Assembly (NCBI RefSeq): GCF_000264905.1
Contig: NW_006763131.1
Span: 658,793 to 722,792 of the forward strand
Length of the DNA: 64,000 nucleotides
Source of the DNA: Stereum hirsutum FP-91666 SS1
Taxonomy: Eukaryota > Basidiomycota > Agaricomycetes > Russulales > Stereaceae
Direction of reading: 5' to 3'
In this document: positions 21,311 through 33,720 of the stretch, one piece after another
Numbering within the stretch: position 1 is the stretch's first letter
Layout of the letters: each line of letters opens with the position of its first letter
Translations under genes and position numbers: made by a program
The notes under the pieces: model-generated
The model's database searches: none
Told to the model about the DNA's origin: nothing
The model's input: the letters and a program-made list of their open reading frames with translations, nothing else

Positions 21311-24300
21311 ATGTCGACCGACTTCTTGTCGTATCTCAATATTTTTGACCCGAGTCTTCTTCAAGACAAAGAATCTTTAACAGTCGCTTTAGAGGTCCTC
21401 GAGGGCACTGTTGATTCCGACACCGCGGAAGCTATCATCAAGCGAGCCGTCGAGGTGCCGCATGCGCTTGAATTCATCTTCTCAGGTATGCCATGACTAT
21501 CTATTCCTTCAATACACTATGCATTAATCATTATCCAGCAATACCGGCCGACACTTCCAAAATTCTCTCGTCGTGGATACTGGACGGATTTCCGGACAGT
21601 TTAGACGCCGTCTCTGCGGATAAATGGCACTTATCCTTACTGTCTCGATTGGCAAAATTCTTAACCTTCTTGCCTTACCCAACCCGCGATGATGAGCCTC
21701 AGCAACTCCATACATGTTCACGCGCGGTCGACATCGCACCTCCAGTCCTCATCGAGCTCGAAGGCATGCTTGCAGATCCAAGCATGCTAACGGGCGACGA
21801 CGCAGGAACTCCCGTGTCTCCTTCAAAAAAGAAAATACCTCCACGAGGTGAAAGGCGGTCCCAGGCAGCTCTCCGCGCCACCACCTTTCTTGATCCCAAA
21901 CCTTTTCAAGCTATGGACGTCCAAATCCCCACTTCCTTGACGGAGGCGGGGGCCCTGGCTGCACGTATCCTTCTTGATCAAAAGAATATTCTTGAGGTGA
22001 GAGCGCTGAGTCTGCAGGCCGGGACAGTTACTCATGTACAAAGAACAGTACTTCATTATTGTTCTGCGTCGATCCGCTCTCCGCTCTCTCATCAAAAACG
22101 CATATTTATCCCTTGGGATAGTGGCGCCATTGAGCAATAACACCAGGTTCGAGACAGCTGCCTCGCCATCACAGGATCCTATGAGTCCGTCAGAGCCTAT
22201 CCGCAACACTCAGCAGCTTCCGGAGACTGTTGTTCCCTTTCGGGCGAAATTATACGAAGAGAGTGCGAAGGGATTGGGCGAGTGGAGAATTTGGCTGTCT
22301 GGTCGTGCCGAAGAGGATCTGCGGAAGAGGAAAAAGGCAGATGCAAGCAACTTCGCCATCATTATGAAGAAATTGAGGTGAGAAACACCGCTCCGTTCTA
22401 CCAACTTAGCTCCACCCGCTCAACTACATATCATACGACACATCAGCGAGCTGTCTCACGGGAAATTCTCTGAGACCAACATGAAACGTATCACAGGCCC
22501 TCAGACTCCCGTCCACATCTACGAGGCCAGACTTCCTGGTGATCCTAGGATTGTGGTATGTGCAGCCAAGCAATCAATTGTTTTGTCCACTGATGTGTCT
22601 TCATCATCTTCAAGTACCAAGTCGATTGTATGCAGGAATTTCAGTCAGATGTGCGTCGAATGTACACTTTATACTTCCACTGTACTCACTTCCGAGCATA
22701 TGATAGAACGAGCATCAAGGTTTGTCAATAAATTTCCCGACGATCATCTACCCTCCACCTCACGACGTATCTTCCATCTGTGACCAGTTCTTACAATACA
22801 CGGCATCATGAGCCACACGGAGATAAGACGAAGCGTATGGGAGCGGATAGGGCGTCTCCTAGGCAGAAAAGGCAAATCCTATCAAGAACGGTGCATAACC
22901 TCTTCCTCTCGTCATCACAAGTCAGAGGATTATTGACGTCGCACTTGTAGATGCCGATACCGAAACCATCCCCGCCACATCGGGGAAGACATCTATTTAC
23001 CGGCTGCTTTTGATGGTATACATGAAGAGAACGCGGACGAGTTGAACGTTCTCGAGGAGGTTCTCGATGAAGAGGATCAAGCTCAAGTACGTGTCAATGC
23101 ATTTGCTACTGCCAAATGTACTCTAAGCCGCATATATCCACCCGGGTTGGATCCTCATAGATGCAGAGTTTGTTAGTGTGAGTGCAGCTTGTACTTTGTG
23201 CTAACCCAGAACCCACTTGATATGAATGTTCACTAGTCATGAGAAGTATGTTACAATGTCAGAGGTATGGGCCGCTCTACATATGTACCCGCATAGCCTG
23301 ATTTTCACTATATTAGGGCGTCATCAAAAGCAAGTCTATCTACTTGTGATCTTCAATGCATACTCAACAGCAGCTGTGCCACAGGTATCCTTACCGACGG
23401 GCCCCTCGCCCATGTTCACCGACTCTCGTGAGTCATTCCACTTGGCATCTGTGTTCATTCTCCATCTCATGCAAACCGTAGCTCACAAGAGCAAGAAGTT
23501 GTGGAATGGCCTTATTCATGCTACGTCCTAGGACGTAGTGGGACGGGGTGCGAACAAATAGATTCCTCTTTAGTGCGGCGCACATTCTGACCTAGTGTCG
23601 TTTAGCAAAACTACGACGATGATCTTTAAGATGGTCGGTATCGAGAAAGCGTGGTATGAGTCAGACCGCCAGCTTCCTCGTCCAAGGCAGGTCTTCGTGA
23701 CCAAGTCTCGCATGCTAGCGGACAAGGTTGAGGACTATCTCATGAAACTTCTCTCCTCGACGATCCCCACTGAAGGAAGTGGAGATTATGCTTCCGTTGC
23801 GAGATGGAGGCGGCAAGGGCCGCGCGTTCGAGACATGATCAATATAGAAGAAGATGACCAGTGGCGCGCAGATTTACCTCGCAAGTTCAGCGAGCTAGGC
23901 GAAGAGCATTTTCCTTTGGCAGTTCCGTTCGATGTGGTATGTCCTGCAGTCAGTCTTTATATGTTACAATGTATATGACTTCTTTTGCACCAGTTATGTG
24001 GAATGGTCGAGGCCGATCTCCTCGAAGACTCCGAAAATGAGCCCAAACAACACTCTGACTCCCATCGACGAATGCTATCGTATGAAGTGTTCAAGAGTGA
24101 GTATTGGCCCCGGCTTTCACAAAATTTCAGATCATTCGGTAAATATCGTCCTTCGGCCTGTGTTAGCAGCACAAATACTCATCGTTCCAATGAAGCTCCT
24201 ACATTAGTTTATAGCGAGATCATAGGTGGGCCACTTTACCACAGTGGAAGGTTCTGTAGCATATATATCACTTCTCCTTAGGTGTAATAAAGGGCTCCGA

Positions 24301-27300
24301 AGTTACACTCAAGCTACCCGGACGTGCCATGGACCGTCAAACGTACGAGGAACTTAGCCCTAGAATGCAACCGACGTTCGCCAATACTCGCTCCCGATTG
24401 TACGACCTTTACCAGCAATACTTGAAGCGAAAGCGTGAACTAGGAGATCGTGATCCCGCCGAAAGGCTTGTTCCTTCTCGCCGAGGCACTGAATCATTTT
24501 CTTACTTGCTTTCTATTATGGACAGAACTCACGACCTTCTCAGCTCCATTCGATCAAAACAAATCCTGAGGAAAAAGGTCGACTATCTGTGAGCTCATGC
24601 CATCAGTCAATTCTTTTGGGGCCACTCACCATACTCGACAGGTATGTTGATGAAGTGCAGGACCTTCTATTGATCGACACACTTGGTATGATATTCGTGG
24701 TTTTGCGTTGGTATGATGGGAAGATAATGACGAAGAACCAGTTCTACGCTGCATCTGTCAAAACCCCTCCGGGTTATTCTGGGCCGGAGACACCGCCCAA
24801 ACGATCTCTCTCGGAAGTGCCTTCCGCTTCAATGACCTCACGGCATTTCTTTATCGCATCGAGGCAGGTATCATATTTTATTATCGCATCGAGCGCATGG
24901 TAAACATAGTAAACAGGAGGGGTCCCGAGCACGACAAACTCTTGCGAGGCCGGCGTTCAAGACACCCCAATTCTTCCAGTTGCTGGTCAACTATCGATCA
25001 CACGGAGGCATTGTGGACTGCGCTCACTCGACCATAGAGCTGATCAAAGCCTTCTGGCCGTACTCCATCGATATCCTTCGGCGCGAGAGAGGAACTGTCG
25101 CTGGCTCAAGGCCAATATTCCTGTCGGAGTGGACTGACTTACAAGAGCAATCATTTTTTCAGCCCGACTCCGAGGTGTAAGTGTCAATATATCCCCCCAT
25201 ATTTCTTCCCGTCTCTTACCATGGGCTCAGGGATACTCCTATCGAACTGGGTGCTCAGCAATGTATGTGGAAAATAGCTTGGCTATTCTACTATACTTTC
25301 TATAACCTGAGGCATACTCTAGGTATTCTGGTTCGGAACAATGAGGTAAGAGACAGGCTGAAAAGCCGGCTGGGAGACATTGGTGCTATATTGTGAGCAT
25401 TGACTGTGTCATTATAAATTCACCATTTTGACGATTCTGCCAGGTCACTCTACGATAGCAAGGGCATGGAATACGACGACGTAAGCTGCATATCTCTAAC
25501 TAATGCACGTTGCTTATCCGGGAGCGTGACTTCCTCACAGGTTATTCTGTACAACTTCTTTGAGGACTCCTCAGTTGACCGTGCGCAGTGGCGAAGAGTC
25601 ATTCATGAAGCCATTTCATGCGATACGCGAGATACCTTCGAAGTCGGGCATGCCAATGCTGGACTCTGCGTTGAGGTGTGTTATACTTTCATACCCACGA
25701 CCAATGACTCAAGAAATAAGCTGTTATAGCTTAAATTTTTATACGTCGCCATCACACGAGCCCGCAACCGTCTCGTCTTCATGGACCGCTCACTCACGAG
25801 TGAACCTATGAAGGTCATTCCCGTCCCGTCGCTCTTTTTGCATTAGCGTCGCTAATAACTTGGCATGACATCAGTCCTACTGGAAGCATAAAAATCTCGT
25901 CGACATTCGTACCGGGGCTGACAGCGTACTGACGAATTTTGCCAAAAGATCAACGCCGGAAGAATGGGCCAGTCGAGCTCGCCAGTATTTCGATTCTCAG
26001 CAGTACGACCTAGCCAAAGCTGCCTACCGACGCGCCCAAATGCCACGGGAAGAGGGAATATCTTCAGCTTATGCTCTCCAAGCTGAAGCAGGCTCCACCA
26101 TAAACAGCAAGCCGCGCGCTATTGCTTTTACGTCGGCTGCAGAGGCTTTCATAAGGTCTGTGGCTGATCACGACAATTCAAAGAAGGAGAGGGCAACTTT
26201 CTACGCTCAAGCAGGTAATTGTTACAGTCATGCCGACAAGCACAGTGAAGCTGCGGCTTCCTTTGTGAAAGCCTCGATGTGGACGCATGCGGTAGTGCAT
26301 TATCAGAAAGCTCGCATGCTTGACGAAGCGGTTTCGATCGTCATGGCTCACAAAGACGAGGTCGAGCACACCGTTGCCGACAAGGTGGTGAACACTGCGC
26401 GCTATACATATCTGAGCCAAGAACGTCTCGAGTACGTCTCCGCCTGATTCGTTTCTATATATTTACTCATGCGTATGCAATTATCAAAGGGAAGCAAGGG
26501 GTTTATTCGATGCCGATGAGGAGCAAGTCGAATTCATGGTTGAGCATGATTTCGGAGTGGCTCACGCCACAGTGCTCGAATCTCGAGGTCAGTTATTTGA
26601 AGCTGCAAATTTGAGGCTACAAGAAGGGGACATTATGTACGCCATCCGTCTCCTGGTCAAGGATCGTCAGAGCTTAGCATCGTGCGAACGAGCGGCCGCA
26701 CTGGTGTTAGAGGATTTGTGGCGTACACTGTCGTTTGCTACCGGCCGCACAGAACGCAACACACAGCGCCTCAAAACTCTCTTCGAGTCCATTCATGACT
26801 TGGGAAAGAGTATGCTGACACCAGAACAACAGCAAGAGGTAATAAAACTTTGTAATCACTTTGCGAAAGAAGATACTATGCTGATATTACACTTTACAGC
26901 TGGATGTATTCGAAGCTATATACACCTCCAACCATCAAGCACTCGAAGGCCTTATCAACTCCATGATTGGTCCTGATCTTGAGTATCCCAAGGCATTGGC
27001 TCTTCTAGCTCTTGACCACCTCTTCGGAGACGTGACATCCCTCCCTCTCACTACGCCGTGCGAAGTGGCGAGGTGTATGTTTTTCTTTCTGCAGTACACG
27101 CGCTTGATGCACGACAACATCGTCCAGCATAGGCCCGCTCAGAGCGACCTCGTCAAAAAACTGTTTGCTGTTTGCATATCCAGTGACAACCGGATATTGC
27201 TATCGCCAGGAACGTACCTCCACCAGTGCTATCTGGAAGAGATGAAGACTCCAAAGGAAGATATTCTCACCGAGGTCTATATGGAACCCATCAGGTTTGG

Positions 27301-29872
27301 CCAAGGCTTTCGTTTTTATCTACGGGAGCGTCTGTCAGGTCGCATCCAGGTCCAGCTGAACGTCATAGGTGGTTTTGACGCTTTGAAACGCACCTGTATC
27401 GATCCATGTCCACTCAGGCTTCTCGATCCTTGCCCTTATATTTCGGTGTCTCGCGATGGACGATGCACCCAAACAAGCTGCGCTCTATGCCATAATCTTG
27501 ATGTGACCTGGTTCAATCAGCGGCTCAGTACTCACCTCCATATAATGATGGTCATCGACACGGCTCACAAGATATGCGACATGTACGATTTTCCCACAAG
27601 AATGTGGGTAAACCGGTGAGTACGCTACCTGACTCTGGCACTCTATTGTTAACTCATATTTATGCAGCTTCTGGCTGAATCGTCTCGACACCGTTATGCG
27701 ATCCCTTCTCCCACAACAAGGCAATATATCCCTGATTCGCCTGGATCTCATTCCGGAGGGCGCCGCTGCATTCCGTGGAGTAAAGCGATGGGTTCTCGAT
27801 GTCCTTCAGAACCTCGATCCTACTCGCCCTGGACTTCAGCGCGGGTTTTTGACAAACTTTTTCGAAGCCGCTACAATAGGTCAGCTCGTCGACAAGCCCC
27901 GCATCAATGGCGTCCTTGGCCGCGTTTATTGCGTCCACCATTGCTATCATCCTGATCTACGTTTACGAACCGTAAGAGGCGACGTCAACACTCTTCACGC
28001 CTTGGTAGATTTTTTCAGGGCACAGGGGCCTTCAGACCTAGTGCGCGGTGCATTGTTCCTGGAGTAGGTTTATGCCTCATGTTTAAGATGGCGCTCAATG
28101 GTTAATTGTCCTACGGCGCAGGTACATTATTAACCGAAAAATCACAATCGATATTGGCGTTTTATGCGGATATGTCGAACGACTCTGCGCCCTGTTCATA
28201 TTGGCGCGGAATTACCAGGCCAGGAATAGCGTTCACAGTCTTGTTTTCCCAGTAACATGGCTGCTTGAGGTCTGGAAGGAATTTGACAGCTTCAAACTCA
28301 AGGCAAGCCGTTCGTATAGAGAACTAGTGGAACCAGTGGGAACTCTTTTGGGACAAATATTCACTGCTGATTCGAGGATTGGTGCATAGTACCTTTTATT
28401 CCATTGCCGATATTAACAAGAACTGACCGCACCTCGCATCGATGCGTGGTGGATTAGATTTACCATATTGGATGCCCCGAGAGTTAGAATTCTCTCCTGC
28501 CAAAGGAATCGTCATCGCTCGTCTGTGAGTATCATAATGATCTCTGGGTAAATCGGGATATCTGACTTGATTTTACGCTGTAATGTCCAGTTGTCGAGCC
28601 TTATGCCTTTGTAGGGCGTTTCAAACTTGTTACCATATGTAGATCCTTTCTGACATTGTTTCTCAGTGGCGTACAACATCCCGGGTGATCCGGTTCTCCA
28701 GACAGACGTTCTGGGGGCAGTAAGATCCATTCGTCAAGAAAATCGCATGCTGATCCCCTCGATCTGCCGACCGTAAGTAGGCGTGGACCGAAATTATTTC
28801 TCTCACTCTAGATATACAATGCTCATCACTAGTGGTATTAGATGGATCTATTGCACAAGCTGGGACCAGCTAAAGCACATACTTTGGCAAACTAGCACGA
28901 ATACGGGTCTAGGAGAACTAGTACAACTATGCGATTACGGCCAAGTTCAACAGCACCGATCATCTGCCCTTCCCTTGCGTCGGCTGACTTACAAGGCTCT
29001 TGACGACATCCCTCTTCTCATCGACCCTACCTCCGAACTGTCTCGTTTGTCCACCGCCCTGAGTCCGCGCGCTATATCGATGGGCACTGCACTCGATGCG
29101 AATTCAGAGATCGACGACTCTCGCTCCCAGGTGGAAATCTCCCACATCGATGGCGCGACTGTGGTGAACGAAACTCTAGAAAGCTCTACCACCAAGATCA
29201 TCACTCCAACAGCCGAGGAGCAGACGGACGCTCGCCTGATACAGACTCATTGGCGCAGCGCCATGCAGCGCCAGAAGGATCGCGAGGCTACAAAAGGAAT
29301 CGCTGCGACGAGGGGACGTTTGTTCCTGGAATATTTTTCCCGTTCGAAGGCCATCAATTGGGGAAAACGAAGCGACCGCCATGTCTTCCTAGGGGCGCTT
29401 CCGCATATCTTACTCTCGGTCGACTGGGTTATGGAGAGAGCCAAGGAGATGAAAGAGTTGGCGAAGAAGCGCAGGGAAGGTGCCTCGTATAGGGAGTTGG
29501 AACAAGCTATGGAGTTGCAGACCAAAGCGAGGCAAGAAGCTATAATCCAGTATACCATGTAGCCGACGAACTGACGATGATTTTCGCGTCCTTGATAGCG
29601 GGATCCTCAAATGCAGCAAGAATATACGCGACCTAATCCAGCCTGACGCGACCCAGCATGCTACTGGGGTCTTGGATCTTGTCGCGTTACGGGCTCATTG
29701 CGAAGATGTAAAGGGTTTACTGGGGGAGCTTGGGCTGGGATCCAAAGTCCGCAAAGACTTGGACATCGCATACGACATGGTAAATGGTTCATTAGAGCGG
29801 GAGGGGCAGAAGGTTGGGATCAGACATGGTCGGAAGATGCAGAGGCCGTTTTTGAACACGGAGGACCTTTGA
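21311..29872 (+). CDS. giant UvrD/Rep-like SF1 helicase, TRANK1-like (copy 1)
   Basis: A multi-exon gene of about 8.6 kb encoding well over 2,000 residues. The N-terminus is MSTDFLSYLNIFDPSLLQDK. The SF1 helicase core is complete: Walker A GRSGTGKTTT split by an intron near 23560-23606, motif Ia RQVFVTKSRMLADKV-like, motif II YVDEVQDLLLID, motif III LFWAGDTAQTISLG, motif IV LLVNYRSHGGIVDC, motif V SLYDSKGMEYDDVILYNFF, and motif VI LKFLYVAITRAR. After it comes a long helical, TPR-like region (YDLAKAAYRRA, ATFYAQAGNCYSHADKHSEA). The end reads FLNTEDL, as in copy 2. Frames join through typical short introns and I found no disabling mutation. The role of these fungal proteins is unknown; animal TRANK1 is the nearest named architecture. 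Confidence 0.78.
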
Positions 29873-30298
29873 TATCGGTGGTACGGGATTCTGGGTTATC
29901 GTGCCGTTTAGTAGTCTTGATTCGGATGGTGTTCGCAATGAGGATTTTGCAGCGTAATGTTGTAGTTGGCTATCTATGTGGTGGTATACGTAGAGGGTGA
30001 TTGATCATGTTGTGCGTTTTCAAGCTATATTTCTCGCTCTTCCGACACGTATTATCAGTCAGAAACTGGTCTCATAGACGAAACCTTCAGAATGGAGGTA
30101 AGCAACATCGATGTTCTACAGACGGCACAAATATCCCTCTATTTGCTTGAACAACTCGTATATGCAAGAAATCACCTCTAAAAAATAGCCACGATTTTGA
30201 TCTAGTCCAGTTAAATTTTATACATTTTGCATCATCCTTGAAAATCGCTAAATGCCTTCCAGAAGAGATACTGCGGTATAACAGCCTGAAGCAATGTC
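29873..30298. other. short intergenic stretch between convergent genes
   Basis: About 430 nt between the stop of the first helicase-like gene and the stop of the membrane protein gene on the other strand. No coding frame is supported. Confidence 0.35.
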
Positions 30299-31826
30299 CT
30301 ACGAGTCCAGCCATACGACAGTAGACAGCATCGTGCCCGATCCAACCCCTCCGTCCGACGAATTCCGTGGAAAACCTGCTCGGCGATGTTCTGCCGTGAC
30401 AGACATGGCTGAGCTCTCGAGCTCTCTTTCTGCTGAATCTGTATTTGACGGATGTACTCGAACCGGTATTCGACTCCTGCGGCTCGCCCGCTCTTCGTGA
30501 TCCGAAGGTGCAGATAATGACGATTTGCTGATCGTTCCTTGAACACTAACAAGAATAATAATAAGGGTTGGGTAAATGCCCTTAGCGTTTCCCAAAGAAA
30601 CGAAAGGGATCAGCATTGATTCTACGTGATGCACATGGAAAGATCATACGGAAAGGTGCGCGAGAATGGCATTTGTTATGTCTCCTACGGACCATTGAGT
30701 ATAGCTCCTGAAGAAACTACATATAATAGAGGAGAGCTAGGCAAACAAGGTTACCAATATGTTAGCTTGTGTTAATCTTGCTTCGAGATACGTCTAGTCA
30801 AGGAGGAGATATCGCACCACGTATAAAGAGTATAGAAGACCTGACTCTATGAATAGATCCATAATTCGTCCAACGTGAACGGTCTTTTGGTTCCGAAACT
30901 TCTTCCTGAGGAACTGGCGATATTTCCTGGTCACGGGAGTGATTTTAAAAGTCCAGCCTGCGTACTGAGTTCAGATCGAACAGCCTGAGGGGAGACACAT
31001 ACCAAACATAGAGGCCGATAATTGACGTGGTGATGACATTCGTGATGAAAGAGATGGCGAATGTTAAAATCTGGATAACCACCAGTGCACTGTTTATTCG
31101 GGTTGAATTTGCGCGTGCATCGTCTGTGCCAAACATAATGCTAAGCGTAGCTCTCAAGCAAATGGTGGCGCAAGCCGATGCTGAAGCAGGGCATCAAACA
31201 TCATATCAATAAAGAAAGAGTAACAGGCGTTGATGAAGTTTCAACATACGTACCTGCGGTTAGGCAGAAGGACGCTATCGCGACGGCGAGAAGTTTCGGG
31301 TATTCGTGCCTGCTGATTACTCGCACTCGCCAAACAAGTACTGCGTCTGCAATTACGGTCTTGCAGAGGGTGTCAAGCACGTCAAGACAATAGTATCGTG
31401 AGAAAGTCAAAATATATGCACATTGAGTCGTATGACCGCGTTTACTATGTTGGCCCACATTACGAGCCGTGGCTTTTGTTGATCCTTCAGAACGGCCAGC
31501 GTATTAGCCAATGCGAGACTCCAGTCGGCTGTTGATAGTACGAACATAGCCCAGATCGAGACCGCCAGTATGAGATTTGCACGAAATTTTAAACCACGCC
31601 TGCTATGTTTTCGAGTGTCAGCCATTGACAGACATTCAGTAGAAGGTGTGAACTGACAGCAAAAGTGCGCTGGCAATCGGGACCATGATGACGAAAATAC
31701 CTAAGGAACGAGACCATCCTAGTCAGCTGACACATCATTATACAGAATCGTCGGAAATGGCACACCATAAACCAAAGATTGGGCCACCATGATGGACATC
31801 AAATGGATTACGGTGTCGGTGTGCAT
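30299..31826 (-). CDS. seven-helix membrane protein, agaricomycete family
   Basis: Predicted polytopic membrane protein of an expanded agaricomycete family without known function. Exons from 31826 downwards give, in order, hydrophobic segments VIHLMSIMVAQSLVYG, IFVIMVPIASALLLRG, ANLILAVSIWAMFVLSTADW, TVIADAVLVWRVRVISR, YPKLLAVAIASFCLTA, LVVIQILTFAISFITNVITT and, near the C-terminus, GIYPTLIIILVSVQGT. The phrase ADAVLVWRVRVIS is a hallmark of the family. The tail is Ser/Arg-rich and cytosolic-looking. All introns are short and in phase. It lies tail to tail with the first helicase gene. A receptor-like role is possible but not shown. Confidence 0.72.
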
Positions 31827-31899
31827 CGGGATCCAGCGCGGAGCTCTGAAAGTACCACGGCCTCCGGGGTGAGGGTAATCAAGGGCTTCGCGAGAAGTT

Positions 31900-33650
31900 G
31901 TAAGTATCAACAAAAGTCCACTATGCTGCGATATTTATGCACATATTGGATGAGGGGACCAACGACGAAACGCGGATGATCATGATTTCATCCAGGAATA
32001 TGTGACAGCGCGCTTGCAGGATGGACTCGGGATGATCATCTTCGCGGAAACTCTGATAGTGTACATCGCCATGTAGAATGGGCCGTGAATGTGATCTTTG
32101 CACAGTCACGATCGTGGCTGTTTTGCGAGGCCGTTTGCAATGCTGATGCCTGCTGATAGAATAAGTGGTCACGTCGAGGCTCGAACTCAGAGATTGAGGG
32201 AGCATCGAATCGACACAACTGCAGACTGATGACGGGAGCGCACAGCATCATCCTGCAACCTATTCCGATAAAATTAGGGTAACGATAGCTCTTGATACTA
32301 CTGGAATGGCGTACTGATATTGTATCTTCTAAGGAAAAAGTGCCGAGCGCCACGATGGGCGGCCCGTCCATTGCCTTGAAGTTTCGATTACTGAGTTATG
32401 GAAGGAGTACGAAGACCAAGACGACGCATTGTTGGTTGTCCAGCACAAGCTGACGGCGACTAAGATCCTTATTAGGAAGTGAAACGAGTACTATTTAGAG
32501 ATCCTATCTTCACGGTGTGATATATTGTTATCGCAGCACCGGTTGAACATGATCGGGGCTGTTGTGAACAAAGTATTCGACGCAGTATGGAGGAAAACAT
32601 CTAAACTTTTATTTAAAAAAAACAAACTGTGCGTCGATGGAACTGTATCAGAGCAATGCATCAAATGTTACGACGACCCCCATAGGTATCACAGGGGGGT
32701 GACGGGATATCAAGAGCGGCTCCATACAACCTATCTTTTCCTCACATAGGGTTGGAAAAGTCGTGTATCTTCAGCCCCACTCAAACTGCATCTTCATCAG
32801 CACCATTATACAGATGACGATCACCCACAGCTGATATACCATATCTTCTCATCGAACTGTATCTGCGTGCTCCCAGTAAGTCGTACGTCAAACACACTCA
32901 CGGTGGCAGCGACACTATTAACACCCAGGCCATGAAAGGCGAGCGCTGGGCAGCTCCCGGCAAGGTGAAAATTATCACTATAACGATTGAAAAGGCTCCC
33001 GAACGCAACACAGAATAGAAACCTCCAAGCAAGAGAATAGCACATCAGGTGCAGTATCCAAAAGCCTGCGAGAGCATACTGAGGATTGTCCGAAAGGAGT
33101 GCGAGCTCGAGCACTGCGCCACATCACTGTTCAAAACTATCAGTGTCTCGAGGCAGTCCACGTTCGGAGATGTCGGTGGATACTGCTTTGACTGTGAATC
33201 GTCGCAGTGATCCACGTGCGTCGCCAGAAGATCCCTGCTCGACATCTTGATGAGAATCGCCCAACCACTACTGGGTTCTGTCTGTCGACACTGCTGGGAA
33301 GCGTAACTAGCAAGTACTTAACTAGTGCTTGGGCGTGTAAGTGTCACAAAAAGACGCGCAGCAAGACGTACCCAAAGCGTTCGACAAAAGACCGGCCTCA
33401 AGCAGGGATTTGTGATATTCATGAAACCGCGATCTGCAAAGAATGACTCGGAGGAACAAAGCTGTTGAGCCCGGTGCCGCCTTAACAACACCACCCGGAG
33501 AGTCGGGCCGCCTTCTGGTTGAAATTCAAGATCATTTGGATGCGAGAAAGTAGGCGCTTTGGCTTGCTTTACTACCCTCGTCTGATATCTCACCAAAACC
33601 AGAAAAGTATTGGCTACTTTGGCATATACATATCATTCTCCTGAACTTCT
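31900..33650. other. unassigned stretch with membrane-protein-like fragments
   Basis: About 1.75 kb with no complete gene model. On the minus strand, near 32890-33030, a frame reads LRSGAFSIVIVIIFTLPGAA and then FMAWVLIVSLPP, which is convincingly membrane-like. Flanking frames (32036-32371, 33318-33596) are broken by stops and could not be connected. It may be a decayed relative of the neighbouring membrane protein or a gene whose exons I failed to resolve. Confidence 0.35.
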
Positions 33651-33720
33651 GGATGGTTGCTTTGGCTTGAGAAATTTGCCCAATCTTGGCCCAATCTCCC
33701 CATACCGATAAACGAACATC

